A stretch of DNA of 34,373 bases from positions 1-34,373 of the forward strand of contig CAJQJL010000131.1 in assembly GCA_905478665.1 (NCBI GenBank). Reading direction: 5' to 3'. Below are positions 1 through 6,595 of this stretch, piece after piece. The translations under genes were made by a program, and so were the position numbers. This DNA comes from an uncultured Flavobacteriales bacterium. Its GTDB lineage: Bacteria > Bacteroidota > Bacteroidia > Flavobacteriales_D > Crocinitomicaceae. A model generated the notes under the pieces. It was given only the letters and a program-made list of their open reading frames with translations. It was not told where the DNA came from and did not search any database. Positions within the stretch are counted from its first letter, which is position 1. Every line of letters begins with the position of its first letter.

Positions 1-131
1 TCCATGGAGTTCCCGAAAAACTCGGTCATAAGAACTTTGAACCAATTGGTTGCGACAATGAAGATGATCCCTAAAAGGACGTGCCATTTATATTTAAAAA
101 AATATTTGTTGAGATAGCTCAGTGACTTCAT
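1..131 (-). CDS. ABC transporter permease/ATP-binding protein, N-terminal fragment
   Basis: Reading the minus strand from an ATG at 131-129 gives 43 open residues that run off the window edge. They start M-K-S-L-S-Y-L-N-K-Y-F and continue with a basic patch (KYKW) and a hydrophobic segment (VLLGIIFIVATNWF). This opening is characteristic of the Bacteroidota MsbA/MdlB-type ABC exporters, whose first transmembrane helix follows a short amphipathic stretch. Such exporters commonly lie divergently beside the Glu/Leu/Phe/Val dehydrogenase gene in Flavobacteriia (family knowledge), and that is the arrangement here, with 82 bases between the two starts. The ATPase domain lies outside the window, so the substrate cannot be judged. 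It could be another membrane protein with a similar N-terminus. Confidence 0.55.
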   Translation of the reverse strand, partial: MKSLSYLNKYFFKYKWHVLLGIIFIVATNWFKVLMTEFFGNSM

Positions 132-213
132 TGATAATTTTCTATTTTTGCGGGGCTCTTACAAAGCGTTGTAAAAGTATACAATACACTTGAGATAACA
201 TTTACGCTTTACT

Positions 214-1311
214 ATGTTTGAAGTAAAAAATATAGAGGATGTAAACCTCGCAGAAAATCCTGTCATTGCTCAAATGAGCAAGTATAATCACGAGCAGTTG
301 TTGTTTTGTAACGACAATGAGACAGGTCTAAAGGCTATTATCGCAGTTCATAACACAGTTTTAGGACCCGCGTTAGGTGGGACGAGAATGTGGCACTATC
401 AGAATGAGACGGAAGCGTTGAATGATGTGCTTCGTTTGTCACGTGGAATGACGTACAAGAATTCTATTTCTGGTTTAAACCTTGGAGGCGGAAAAGCTGT
501 GATTATTGGTGATTCAAGATCTATGAAATCGGAAGCGCTTTTCAGAAGATTCGGAAAGTTTGTCAACAGTTTAGGCGGTAAGTACATTACTGCAGAAGAC
601 GTTGGTATATCGCCAATTGATATGACTTGGGTGAGTATGGAAACCAATCACGTTGTTGGACTTCCTGGTAAAAGTGGAGATCCATCTCCTGTTACCGCTC
701 ATGGGACATACGTTGGAATGAAGGCTTGTGCAAAAGAGCAGTTTGGTTCCGATTCATTGAAGGGAAAGAAAGTTGCCGTACAGGGGGTTGGACATGTTGG
801 AGAATACCTTGTTCAATCATTAGCAAAAGAAGGTGCAGAAATTTTTATCACTGATATTCACGAACCAACATTGAAACGCGTAGCAAATGAGTACGGAGCT
901 ACTGTTGTTGGCTTGGATGAAATCTATGATATTGAAATGGACATCTATGCGCCTTGTGCGTTAGGAGCGACTGTTAACGACGATACATTGTCACGTTTGA
1001 AGTGTTCAATCATTGCTGGAGCTGCAAATAATCAGTTGCAACAAGAAGATGTTCACGGAAGAGCTGTCATGGAAAAAGGAATCATTTATGCACCCGACTT
1101 CGCATTGAATGCAGGCGGTGTAATCAACTGTTATTCTGAGGTCAAAGGTCTCTCACCTGATTGGGCAATGAGCAAAGCCGAAGAAATTTACACGACAATA
1201 CACAACATTGTGAAGCGTTCGAATAGTGAGAACGTACCAACTTATCAAATTGCGAACAAGATGGCTGAAGAGCGCATTGTGGCAATGGGTAAAGTAAAAC
1301 TTCCTTTATAA
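214..1311 (+). CDS. Glu/Leu/Phe/Val dehydrogenase, probably leucine dehydrogenase
   Basis: Cytosolic NAD-linked amino-acid dehydrogenase that reversibly deaminates branched-chain amino acids to 2-oxo acids, linking leucine, valine and isoleucine catabolism to ammonia and branched fatty-acid precursors. The 365-residue length fits leucine dehydrogenase (about 350-370). The substrate-binding motif GPALGGTRMW lies at 51-60. The two active-site lysines of the family correspond to K82 (MTYK) and K94 (LGGGKAVI), with AEDVG at 127-131. The Rossmann fold starts at GVGHVG (191-196), and D214 at the end of its second strand argues for NAD over NADP. The nusB start follows 7 bases after the stop, suggesting co-transcription. 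A TATTTTTG hexamer-like -7 element at 143-150 lacks a well-spaced TTG, so the promoter is uncertain. Confidence 0.93.
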   Translation: MFEVKNIEDVNLAENPVIAQMSKYNHEQLLFCNDNETGLKAIIAVHNTVLGPALGGTRMWHYQNETEALNDVLRLSRGMTYKNSISGLNLGGGKAVIIGDSRSMKSEALFRRFGKFVNSLGGKYITAEDVGISPIDMTWVSMETNHVVGLPGKSGDPSPVTAHGTYVGMKACAKEQFGSDSLKGKKVAVQGVGHVGEYLVQSLAKEGAEIFITDIHEPTLKRVANEYGATVVGLDEIYDIEMDIYAPCALGATVNDDTLSRLKCSIIAGAANNQLQQEDVHGRAVMEKGIIYAPDFALNAGGVINCYSEVKGLSPDWAMSKAEEIYTTIHNIVKRSNSENVPTYQIANKMAEERIVAMGKVKLPL

Positions 1312-1318
1312 AAGCTGA

Positions 1319-2266
1319 ATGCTGAACAGACGACACCTAAGAATAAAGGTATTACAATCTTTGTATGCCTTTTTTCAGTCAAACGATAACGAATACGGTA
1401 AGGCAGAAAAGGAGATGTTAAACTCCGTTGAACGTATTTATGACCTGTATATTTATTTGTCTCTTACGTTTGCTGAATTGAAGCATATCGCTGAGTTCAG
1501 ACTCGAAGAAGCAAAGAAGAAAATCCGTCCTTCAGACGAAGATTTGAATCCAAATAGAAAGTTGGCTGACAATGCGATCATTAAGATTCTGGAGGATAAT
1601 GTTGTGTTGCGCGCACTCTCAGAAGAACGAAAAGTGAATTGGATCGGTGATGAAAATCAAGAGATGTTCAGAAAGATGTATTTGCACATTCGTGAAAGCG
1701 AGGTCTATGATGCGTATATGAATAATGGTGAGGTTGGATTTGAGGAAGATAAAGCGTTTGCATTGGCTTTATTCAAAACAGAGATTGCTAATTATCCATT
1801 GCTTTATAACTATTTTGAAGAGAAGAGCATTCACTGGTTGGATGATATCGATCTTGCTTGTTCCATGGTTCTGAAAACGATAAAAACGTTTGAGGAAGGA
1901 GACAAGGGGGCAATTCTTCCGCTCTATAAGGATAAGGAAGATGAATTGGATTTCATCACTCAGTTAATGCGGAAAACAATAGCGTTTGATAAAGAGAACG
2001 AGTCGGTCATTGATGAGTTTACGAAGAATTGGGAGTTGGATAGAATTGCTAAAATGGACGTCATTTTAATGAAAATGGCTATTACAGAGTTGCAAATTTT
2101 TAGTAATATCCCAACGAAAGTAACCTTGAATGAATATATCGAGATTTCAAAGTTCTATAGTACGCCTAAGAGTAATGGTTTCATTAACGGTGTCTTGGAT
2201 AAAGTGATTGATCGATTGAATGCTGAAGGGAAAATTAACAAAGTAGGAAGAGGACTAAAAAACTAA
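1319..2266 (+). CDS. nusB: transcription antitermination/processivity factor NusB, long Bacteroidota form
   Basis: NusB joins NusE (ribosomal protein S10) on boxA RNA to keep RNA polymerase processive through rRNA operons. The 315-residue protein is about twice the E. coli length, but this is usual in Bacteroidota, where an extra alpha-helical region separates the N-terminal helix (RRHLRIKVLQSLYAF, from residue 4) from the conserved C-terminal half. The C-terminal half has the expected NusB signature: DRIAKMDVILMKMAITEL, then a stretch with VTLNEYIEISKFYSTPKS, and FINGVLDKV near residues 290-298. It lies 7 bases behind leucine dehydrogenase and 5 bases ahead of the DUF1573 lipoprotein, in a probable four-gene transcription unit ending with yajC. 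Confidence 0.95.
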   Translation: MLNRRHLRIKVLQSLYAFFQSNDNEYGKAEKEMLNSVERIYDLYIYLSLTFAELKHIAEFRLEEAKKKIRPSDEDLNPNRKLADNAIIKILEDNVVLRALSEERKVNWIGDENQEMFRKMYLHIRESEVYDAYMNNGEVGFEEDKAFALALFKTEIANYPLLYNYFEEKSIHWLDDIDLACSMVLKTIKTFEEGDKGAILPLYKDKEDELDFITQLMRKTIAFDKENESVIDEFTKNWELDRIAKMDVILMKMAITELQIFSNIPTKVTLNEYIEISKFYSTPKSNGFINGVLDKVIDRLNAEGKINKVGRGLKN

Positions 2267-2271
2267 AGACG

Positions 2272-2667
2272 ATGAAATACATTGGAATAATAGCCTTAGC
2301 ATTAATCATGGTTTCCTGTGAGGGAAATACGGATGTTGAAATTGGTAATAAAACAACGATGGAGGTTACTCCAGCAGTTTTTGATGCTGGCGACGTTATT
2401 AAGGGAGAAGAAATCACTGCAAAATTCACTTTAAAGAATACAGGGGATTATCCTTTGGTTATTGGAGAAGTGAAGGGGGGGTGTTCATGTACTGTTGCCG
2501 AATATCCAAATGAACCAATTCAGCCAGGAGAGACGGGGACCGTTTTGGCTCACGTAAATACAAATGAGACCGGAGTTGGCCCTTTAAACAAGGCCGTAAA
2601 TATTGTCGCTAATACTGAGCCATCCGTTACTACGGTTGTTGTTCGTGCTAGCGTAATGAGAAAATAA
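2272..2667 (+). CDS. DUF1573 domain lipoprotein
   Basis: A 131-residue envelope lipoprotein. Residues 1-15 form a lipoprotein signal (MKYIGIIALALIMVS) with Cys16 as the expected lipidation site. The rest is one DUF1573 domain of immunoglobulin/ASPM-like beta fold: VFDAGDVIKGE, F-TLKNTGDYPLVI, the characteristic GGCSCT with C71 and C73, and the proline-glycine turn IQPGETG. The function of DUF1573 is unknown, although it is very common in Bacteroidota and often sits between nusB and yajC, exactly as here. The start at 2272 lies 5 bases after nusB. Confidence 0.9.
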   Translation: MKYIGIIALALIMVSCEGNTDVEIGNKTTMEVTPAVFDAGDVIKGEEITAKFTLKNTGDYPLVIGEVKGGCSCTVAEYPNEPIQPGETGTVLAHVNTNETGVGPLNKAVNIVANTEPSVTTVVVRASVMRK

Positions 2668-2698
2668 ATAGTAAACTAATAAGTAAACCAGAACTGTT

Positions 2699-2962
2699 AT
2701 GGATCAAATGATAATGTTGGTATTGATTTTAGTAGTATTCTACTTCTTCATGATCAGACCACAAATGAAAAAACAAAAGGAATTGAAGAAATTCCGTGAA
2801 GGATTAAGTGTAGGTGATAAGGTTGTAACGATCGGGGGAATTCATGGAAAGGTTCTTGAAGTCTCTGAATCTACCATTCTTATTTCTGTGGATAGTGGAA
2901 AGATACGCGTAGATAAGTCTGCCGTTTCAAATTCGGCCGACGACATGTTGGTGAAAAAATAA
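2699..2962 (+). CDS. yajC: preprotein translocase accessory subunit YajC
   Basis: A small single-pass inner-membrane protein that associates with SecDF and the SecYEG translocon. The 87 residues comprise one transmembrane helix (about 3-19, with FYFFMIRPQ at its end), a basic KKQKELKKF stretch, and the short SH3-like beta domain with the hallmark [12 protein letters not shown] at about 39-50. Family length is about 85-115. It is the last gene of the leucine dehydrogenase-nusB-DUF1573 run and is followed directly by a strong terminator. Confidence 0.95.
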   Translation: MDQMIMLVLILVVFYFFMIRPQMKKQKELKKFREGLSVGDKVVTIGGIHGKVLEVSESTILISVDSGKIRVDKSAVSNSADDMLVKK

Positions 2963-2968
2963 AAAAAT

Positions 2969-2994
2969 AAAAGAGCTGAATTTTCAGCTCTTTT
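2969..2994. terminator. bidirectional intrinsic terminator between yajC and the convergent DUF4294 gene
   Basis: AAAAGAGCTGAA at 2969-2980 and TTCAGCTCTTTT at 2983-2994 form a perfect 12-bp stem with a two-base loop; in practice the top pairs will open. A T-run lies on each side in both readings, so it can stop transcription both ways. The last bases of the minus-strand gene (stop codon at 2986-2984) lie inside the right arm. Confidence 0.85.
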
Positions 2995-3646
2995 TCTTTT
3001 GAGCCCTACGCTTTCGTTTTAAGCTTCTGTAGTCACGACGACCCATTCGATACTCTTTCATGCTTTTTTTGTAATCAGCTTTGTTCATTTTACGCATTTC
3101 CGTATCGAACTCAATTCTACCAGCAATAATGTCTTGAATAACGATCTCCGTAATCCAATCGTCACTTTTAGGATTTTTCGGGTCGTATGTGCTTTTTAGG
3201 TCATGCCCCCAAATTTTTGCCATTCCTGTGTAAACACCTGAGCGAGTGTTTCCTCTGTATTTTTCAATGATTTCATTGACTGTCATTCCCGTTTCTCGAT
3301 AGACCAACTTCATAAGTAAACCACCTTCACTTCTGTACAAATCCCGAATGTTGAATGTGAATTCATCTTTAAGTTTGGCATGTGCTTTTTTACCGTATTT
3401 TTTCTTTTTATGTTTTTTTTCAATTCCTTGCAATTCCGATTCATACTCGTCAATGAGTTCTTTAGCTTTCAAAGCCATAGGGTAGGTGCGAATAAGAAGA
3501 TCCAGTTTTCGCTTGTATTTGGCTCCAAAGTTCTTATCTACTCGCATTTCAGGAATCTGTTGCTCTTTTGCTACAGCGAGATCATTTTGACTAAATGCCA
3601 TACCCGCAAGGTTCAATGAAATCATGCATATGAAAATTCTTAACAT
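2984..3646 (-). CDS. DUF4294 domain protein, exported, basic C-terminal tail
   Basis: A 220-residue protein with a Sec signal peptide (residues 1-19, ending MAFSQ). A DUF4294 domain follows at about 40-180, recognisable from YPMALKAKELIDEYE (55-69), a lysine-rich helix, RSEGGLLMKLVYRETG (105-120) and IIEKYRG. The C-terminal 35 residues are strongly basic (RMGRRDYRSLKRKRRAQKKK), which may bind nucleic acid, peptidoglycan or lipid head groups. DUF4294 is a Bacteroidota family of unknown role. The gene is convergent with yajC and shares its terminator. Confidence 0.8.
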   Translation of the reverse strand: MLRIFICMISLNLAGMAFSQNDLAVAKEQQIPEMRVDKNFGAKYKRKLDLLIRTYPMALKAKELIDEYESELQGIEKKHKKKKYGKKAHAKLKDEFTFNIRDLYRSEGGLLMKLVYRETGMTVNEIIEKYRGNTRSGVYTGMAKIWGHDLKSTYDPKNPKSDDWITEIVIQDIIAGRIEFDTEMRKMNKADYKKSMKEYRMGRRDYRSLKRKRRAQKKKS

Positions 3647-3725
3647 ATAATTGCTTTTATGTGTGCGTCTATTTTAATAGAAGTTCGTATTATTAACACA
3701 AATTTGCTGCCAAAGCTTGCCTTTT

Positions 3726-4178
3726 ATGAAAAAGCTACTCTTTTTTATAACGTTAATATCGCTGTTTAGTTGTTCTTCGGATCCTGAGGTAAACTCTGAT
3801 GGAGTAGATTCTGACAACGATTCCGTTGAAAATACGGATAAAAGCGATACGTTAAATGATAAAGTTGAATCAGACTATGATATGTCTCTTGTAGATGCTG
3901 ATAATCGTGAAGAGTTTAAGGAAAATCTTGCTAAGATTGAAAAGGAGCATGGTGAGCAATGGGATTTTTGTACATGTGTAGTGAAAAATGATTCAATCAA
4001 CAAGGCGTTTCAAAAGGATCAATCTGACAAAGAATTCGATCGTCTTTCTAATAGGTTTGATGAGATTGATGAGCATTGCAAGGCTTTCTTAGTTCAAAGT
4101 CCAAACGTGACTCCTGAAGAGCGAGCAAAACACGAGCGAAAAGTAAAGAACTGTCTTAAGGAGGCAAAAATCAACTAA
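3726..4178 (+). CDS. small four-Cys lipoprotein, function unknown
   Basis: I start this gene at the ATG at 3726, giving 150 residues; an in-frame TTG nine bases upstream is less likely. The signal MKKLLFFITLISLFSC places the lipidated cysteine at residue 16. An acidic, Ser/Asp-rich linker (about 17-60) is followed by a compact helical domain with C82-T-C84, KNDSINKAF, a helix FDRLSNRFDEIDEHC ending in C118, and a basic helix with C143. The four cysteines suggest either two disulfides or a metal site. Similar WDFC-x-C...DEHCK proteins occur in other Bacteroidota, but I know of no assigned function. Confidence 0.7.
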   Translation: MKKLLFFITLISLFSCSSDPEVNSDGVDSDNDSVENTDKSDTLNDKVESDYDMSLVDADNREEFKENLAKIEKEHGEQWDFCTCVVKNDSINKAFQKDQSDKEFDRLSNRFDEIDEHCKAFLVQSPNVTPEERAKHERKVKNCLKEAKIN

Positions 4179-4241
4179 ACTCAGTACTGCGAAGTTTATG
4201 TGGTGTGAGAAGTAAGATTGATTTCCGACAACAATTAGAAT

Positions 4242-4949
4242 ATGAATCTTAATGAAGTAATGGACTACCTTGAAAACAAGGGGAGTGAACAAACACGTAA
4301 GGTCTTTCGGAACCATGGAGCACCAGATAATTTCTTTGGGGTGAAAGTTGGGGATATGAAGCCTATTCAAAAAAAGGAAAAGAACAATCATGCGCTGGCA
4401 ACAGCGTTATACGCTACTGGAAATTCTGATGCACAGTATTTAGCAGGTCTAATTGCCGATTCACAGGCCTTCACCAAGGAACAGTTTACGACTTGGGCGA
4501 CGGAAGCTCGTTGGTATATGATTTCTGAATATGCTGTTGCATGGAATTTAGCAGAAAGTCCATTATGTATGGAAATCTGCAAAGAATGGATTGATTCAAG
4601 TAATGAAAATCTTCAAGAATGTGCATGGGCTGCTTTGGGATGTCATTTAGGCGTTACGGCAAACGATGCTTTGGATGTGGATTACCTCCAATCTTTGTTG
4701 GTAAGAATTGAAAAAGAGATTCATTCTGCCGCTAATCGTGTGAAATATTGCATGAATGGGTTCGTAATTGCACTCGGAGGAGCTATTCCTGAATTGACAG
4801 AAGAATGCAAAGCGCTTGGTGACCGTATTGGCAAGGTGGAAGTGTTTATGGGAGAGACATCCTGTAAAGTTCCTGTTATTCGTCCGTATATTGAGAAGAT
4901 GGAAGATAAAGGAAGGATAGGAAAGAAGAAGAAAACAGCAAAATGTTAA
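4242..4949 (+). CDS. DNA alkylation repair protein, AlkD-like HEAT-repeat family
   Basis: A 235-residue, all-helical, cytosolic protein of the AlkD/AlkC superfamily, whose studied members excise N3- and N7-alkylated purines from DNA. Recognisable blocks are the N-terminal FFGVKVGDMKPIQKK (about 31-45), LIADSQAFTKEQFTTWA, ECAWAALG and a C-terminal block containing NRVKYCMN, IGKVEVFMGETSCKVP and PYIEKM. This matches a widespread Bacteroidota/Firmicutes subfamily ending in a GETxCKxP motif and a lysine-rich tail (GRIGKKKKTAK). The catalytic Asp/Trp set of AlkD cannot be aligned with confidence by eye, so activity on alkylated bases is inferred from family only. It appears to be a single-gene unit, followed by a hairpin. 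Confidence 0.82.
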   Translation: MNLNEVMDYLENKGSEQTRKVFRNHGAPDNFFGVKVGDMKPIQKKEKNNHALATALYATGNSDAQYLAGLIADSQAFTKEQFTTWATEARWYMISEYAVAWNLAESPLCMEICKEWIDSSNENLQECAWAALGCHLGVTANDALDVDYLQSLLVRIEKEIHSAANRVKYCMNGFVIALGGAIPELTEECKALGDRIGKVEVFMGETSCKVPVIRPYIEKMEDKGRIGKKKKTAKC

Positions 4950-4951
4950 AA

Positions 4952-4986
4952 TGTCAGTTATTGGGTTTGCAAATCCAATATTGACA
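4952..4986. repeat. long inverted repeat after the alkylation-repair gene
   Basis: An outer TGTCA/TGACA pair (4952-4956 with 4982-4986) encloses an inner stem TATTGGGTTT (4959-4968) with AAATCCAATA (4971-4980), which has one G-T wobble. No T-run follows directly on the plus strand, so it is either a weak or factor-dependent terminator or a protein-binding site upstream of the next gene. Its centre is the palindrome TTTGCAAA. Confidence 0.45.
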
Positions 4987-5060
4987 GTGCTTTATATCGT
5001 TACAATTTTTTAGAGTTATTGAAATTTAATAGGTTTGATAGAACCGAAACAGCGTTAATT

Positions 5061-6134
5061 ATGAAAAGAAAAATACTATTTACCATTGCTAGTTTATTTA
5101 TAGGAGGAGTTGCATTCGCACAACCGCAAAGAGTAACGCTGGTTGAAACATTTACTTCTTCAACTTGTCCGCCGTGTGCTCCAGGAAACATTGCACTTGA
5201 ACAGTTATTGTCGCAGTCAGTAAATACAGACAAATACGTGTCGTTAAAATATCAAATGTCTTGGCCAGGGTCTGGGGATCCATATTTTACAGATGAAGGA
5301 GATGTTCGAAGAAATTTTTATTCGATTAATTCTGTTCCTCGCACTGAAATAGACGGAAACTTTGATGACAATCCAAGTAATATGGTACAGTCGGATCTTG
5401 ATATTCAATATGCAATTGCTCCGAGTGTTGACCTGCAAGCGTATTATCAAGTAAATGAAGCTACCCAAACAGTTGATGTTCAGGTAGACATGGAAGCATT
5501 GGTCGATCTGGCTCCAGGTAGCCGTCTGTTCGTTGCAATATTTGAATACAAGACATTTAACAACGTAGGGAGCAATGGCGAAACTGAATTTGAGCATGTG
5601 ATGAAGAAAATGATGCCTAGTTCTACTGGTACAGTAATCTCACCAATGACCACAGGGGAATCAGTTCATTACGATTTTACACATGTTTTTCAAGGGAGTT
5701 ATTTTCTTCCAGCAGACGCGAATGATCCAATCGATCACGCTATCGAGCATTCTATTGAAGAATTTTCTGACTTAGGAATTGTAGTGTGGTATCAAAAGAT
5801 GTCTGGACATGATGTATATCAAGCAGCTTACGGAATCCCTGGTTTCAATCCTCTTGCAGTCGATGAGAATGAAGCGATCATTGCTGCTAAAATATATCCA
5901 AATCCTGCAGCCAATAATGCAGCGATTGCCTTTCATACACAAGAAGCACAGGATGTAAGTATTGATGTTTACAGTGCATTGGGACAGTTAGTTCATTCAG
6001 CAACGTTGGAGAATGTTAAAATTGGAAGAACTGTTTACGATTTGAATACCGAAAGTTTGTACAATGGAATGTACACGGTAAAAATCAGTTCTGATCAAGG
6101 ATCTTTGAGTAAAAGACTGATCGTTCAGAAATAA
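5061..6134 (+). CDS. Omp28-type thioredoxin-like protein with T9SS type A sorting domain
   Basis: I choose the ATG at 5061 because it opens a clean signal peptide (MKRKILFTIASLFIGGVAFA); an ATG 42 bases upstream would bury it. The mature protein begins with the Omp28/thioredoxin-like block VTLVETFTSSTCPPC (about 25-39), where C36-P-P-C39 is a CxxC pair. The middle resembles outer-membrane Omp28 proteins. The last 70 or so residues form a T9SS type A sorting domain: IYPNPAANNAAI, then SIDVYSALGQLVH, LYNGMYTVKI and the end KRLIVQK. The protein should therefore cross the inner membrane by Sec and the outer membrane by T9SS, and be anchored or released outside. A TAGGTTTG element at 5030-5037 is a possible -7 box. 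A strong terminator follows. Confidence 0.88.
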   Translation: MKRKILFTIASLFIGGVAFAQPQRVTLVETFTSSTCPPCAPGNIALEQLLSQSVNTDKYVSLKYQMSWPGSGDPYFTDEGDVRRNFYSINSVPRTEIDGNFDDNPSNMVQSDLDIQYAIAPSVDLQAYYQVNEATQTVDVQVDMEALVDLAPGSRLFVAIFEYKTFNNVGSNGETEFEHVMKKMMPSSTGTVISPMTTGESVHYDFTHVFQGSYFLPADANDPIDHAIEHSIEEFSDLGIVVWYQKMSGHDVYQAAYGIPGFNPLAVDENEAIIAAKIYPNPAANNAAIAFHTQEAQDVSIDVYSALGQLVHSATLENVKIGRTVYDLNTESLYNGMYTVKISSDQGSLSKRLIVQK

Positions 6135-6150
6135 TAATATTTTATATGAG

Positions 6151-6182
6151 ACCTCCATTACTTCCGTGATGGAGGTTTTTTT
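6151..6182 (+). terminator. intrinsic terminator after the T9SS Omp28-like gene
   Basis: ACCTCCATTAC (6151-6161) pairs with GTGATGGAGGT (6166-6176) over 11 bp with one wobble and a TTCC loop, followed by a T-run to 6182. Confidence 0.9.
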
Positions 6183-6231
6183 GTTGAATTTATTTCGTGA
6201 ATAAATCTCTTCAAATTCATATCTTTATAGT

Positions 6232-6528
6232 ATGCTAAAATTTTGGGCATATAGTCTTCTTCTCTCCTTCGCCTTCTTGGTGACGCCTAAAACACTATTG
6301 CACAGTCATGAACATTCCCATGAACATTCTGACCATGATGGATTAGCGTTTGATGATGACGGTTGTTTTGTCTGCGACTTTGATTACACGAACTTATCGG
6401 CCCCAGTAGGAAGGATTGTTCAGTTAAATCTAATTGCGCATTCTGAATTGCCCTTTAGTGTTGAAACCGCTGAAGTTAGAACATTAGTTGATTATGCTTC
6501 TCTACGAGGCCCCCCTTCGATTTCTTAA
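6232..6528 (+). CDS. small exported His-rich protein beside a TonB receptor
   Basis: A 98-residue protein with an N-terminal hydrophobic segment (LKFWAYSLLLSFAFLV) that serves as a signal peptide or anchor. It continues with a His cluster HSHEHSHEHSDHD (24-36), an acidic run and a C45-F-V-C48 pair, and ends LRGPPS. This layout matches short, poorly described Bacteroidota proteins encoded directly before metal-type TonB-dependent receptors. The six histidines and Cys pair suggest binding of zinc, copper or nickel in the envelope (inference). The TonB receptor gene starts 67 bases downstream on the same strand, so co-expression is likely. No clear promoter motif was found beyond a near-match TATCTTTA at 6220-6227. 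Confidence 0.75.
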   Translation: MLKFWAYSLLLSFAFLVTPKTLLHSHEHSHEHSDHDGLAFDDDGCFVCDFDYTNLSAPVGRIVQLNLIAHSELPFSVETAEVRTLVDYASLRGPPSIS

Positions 6529-6595
6529 ATAGCCAATTTACTTTCGAAGTTCAATGATGAGCTTCAATTTTTGTCGTAATTAAGAAATCAAAATC

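Noticed and set aside
143-150. TATTTTTG as promoter for leucine dehydrogenase
   Set aside because: The -7 element is good but no TTG is found at 17-23 bases upstream, so I did not list it as a promoter.
6220-6227. TATCTTTA as promoter of the His-rich protein gene
   Set aside because: It misses the final G of the consensus and has no properly spaced TTG; the position just before the ATG may be coincidence.
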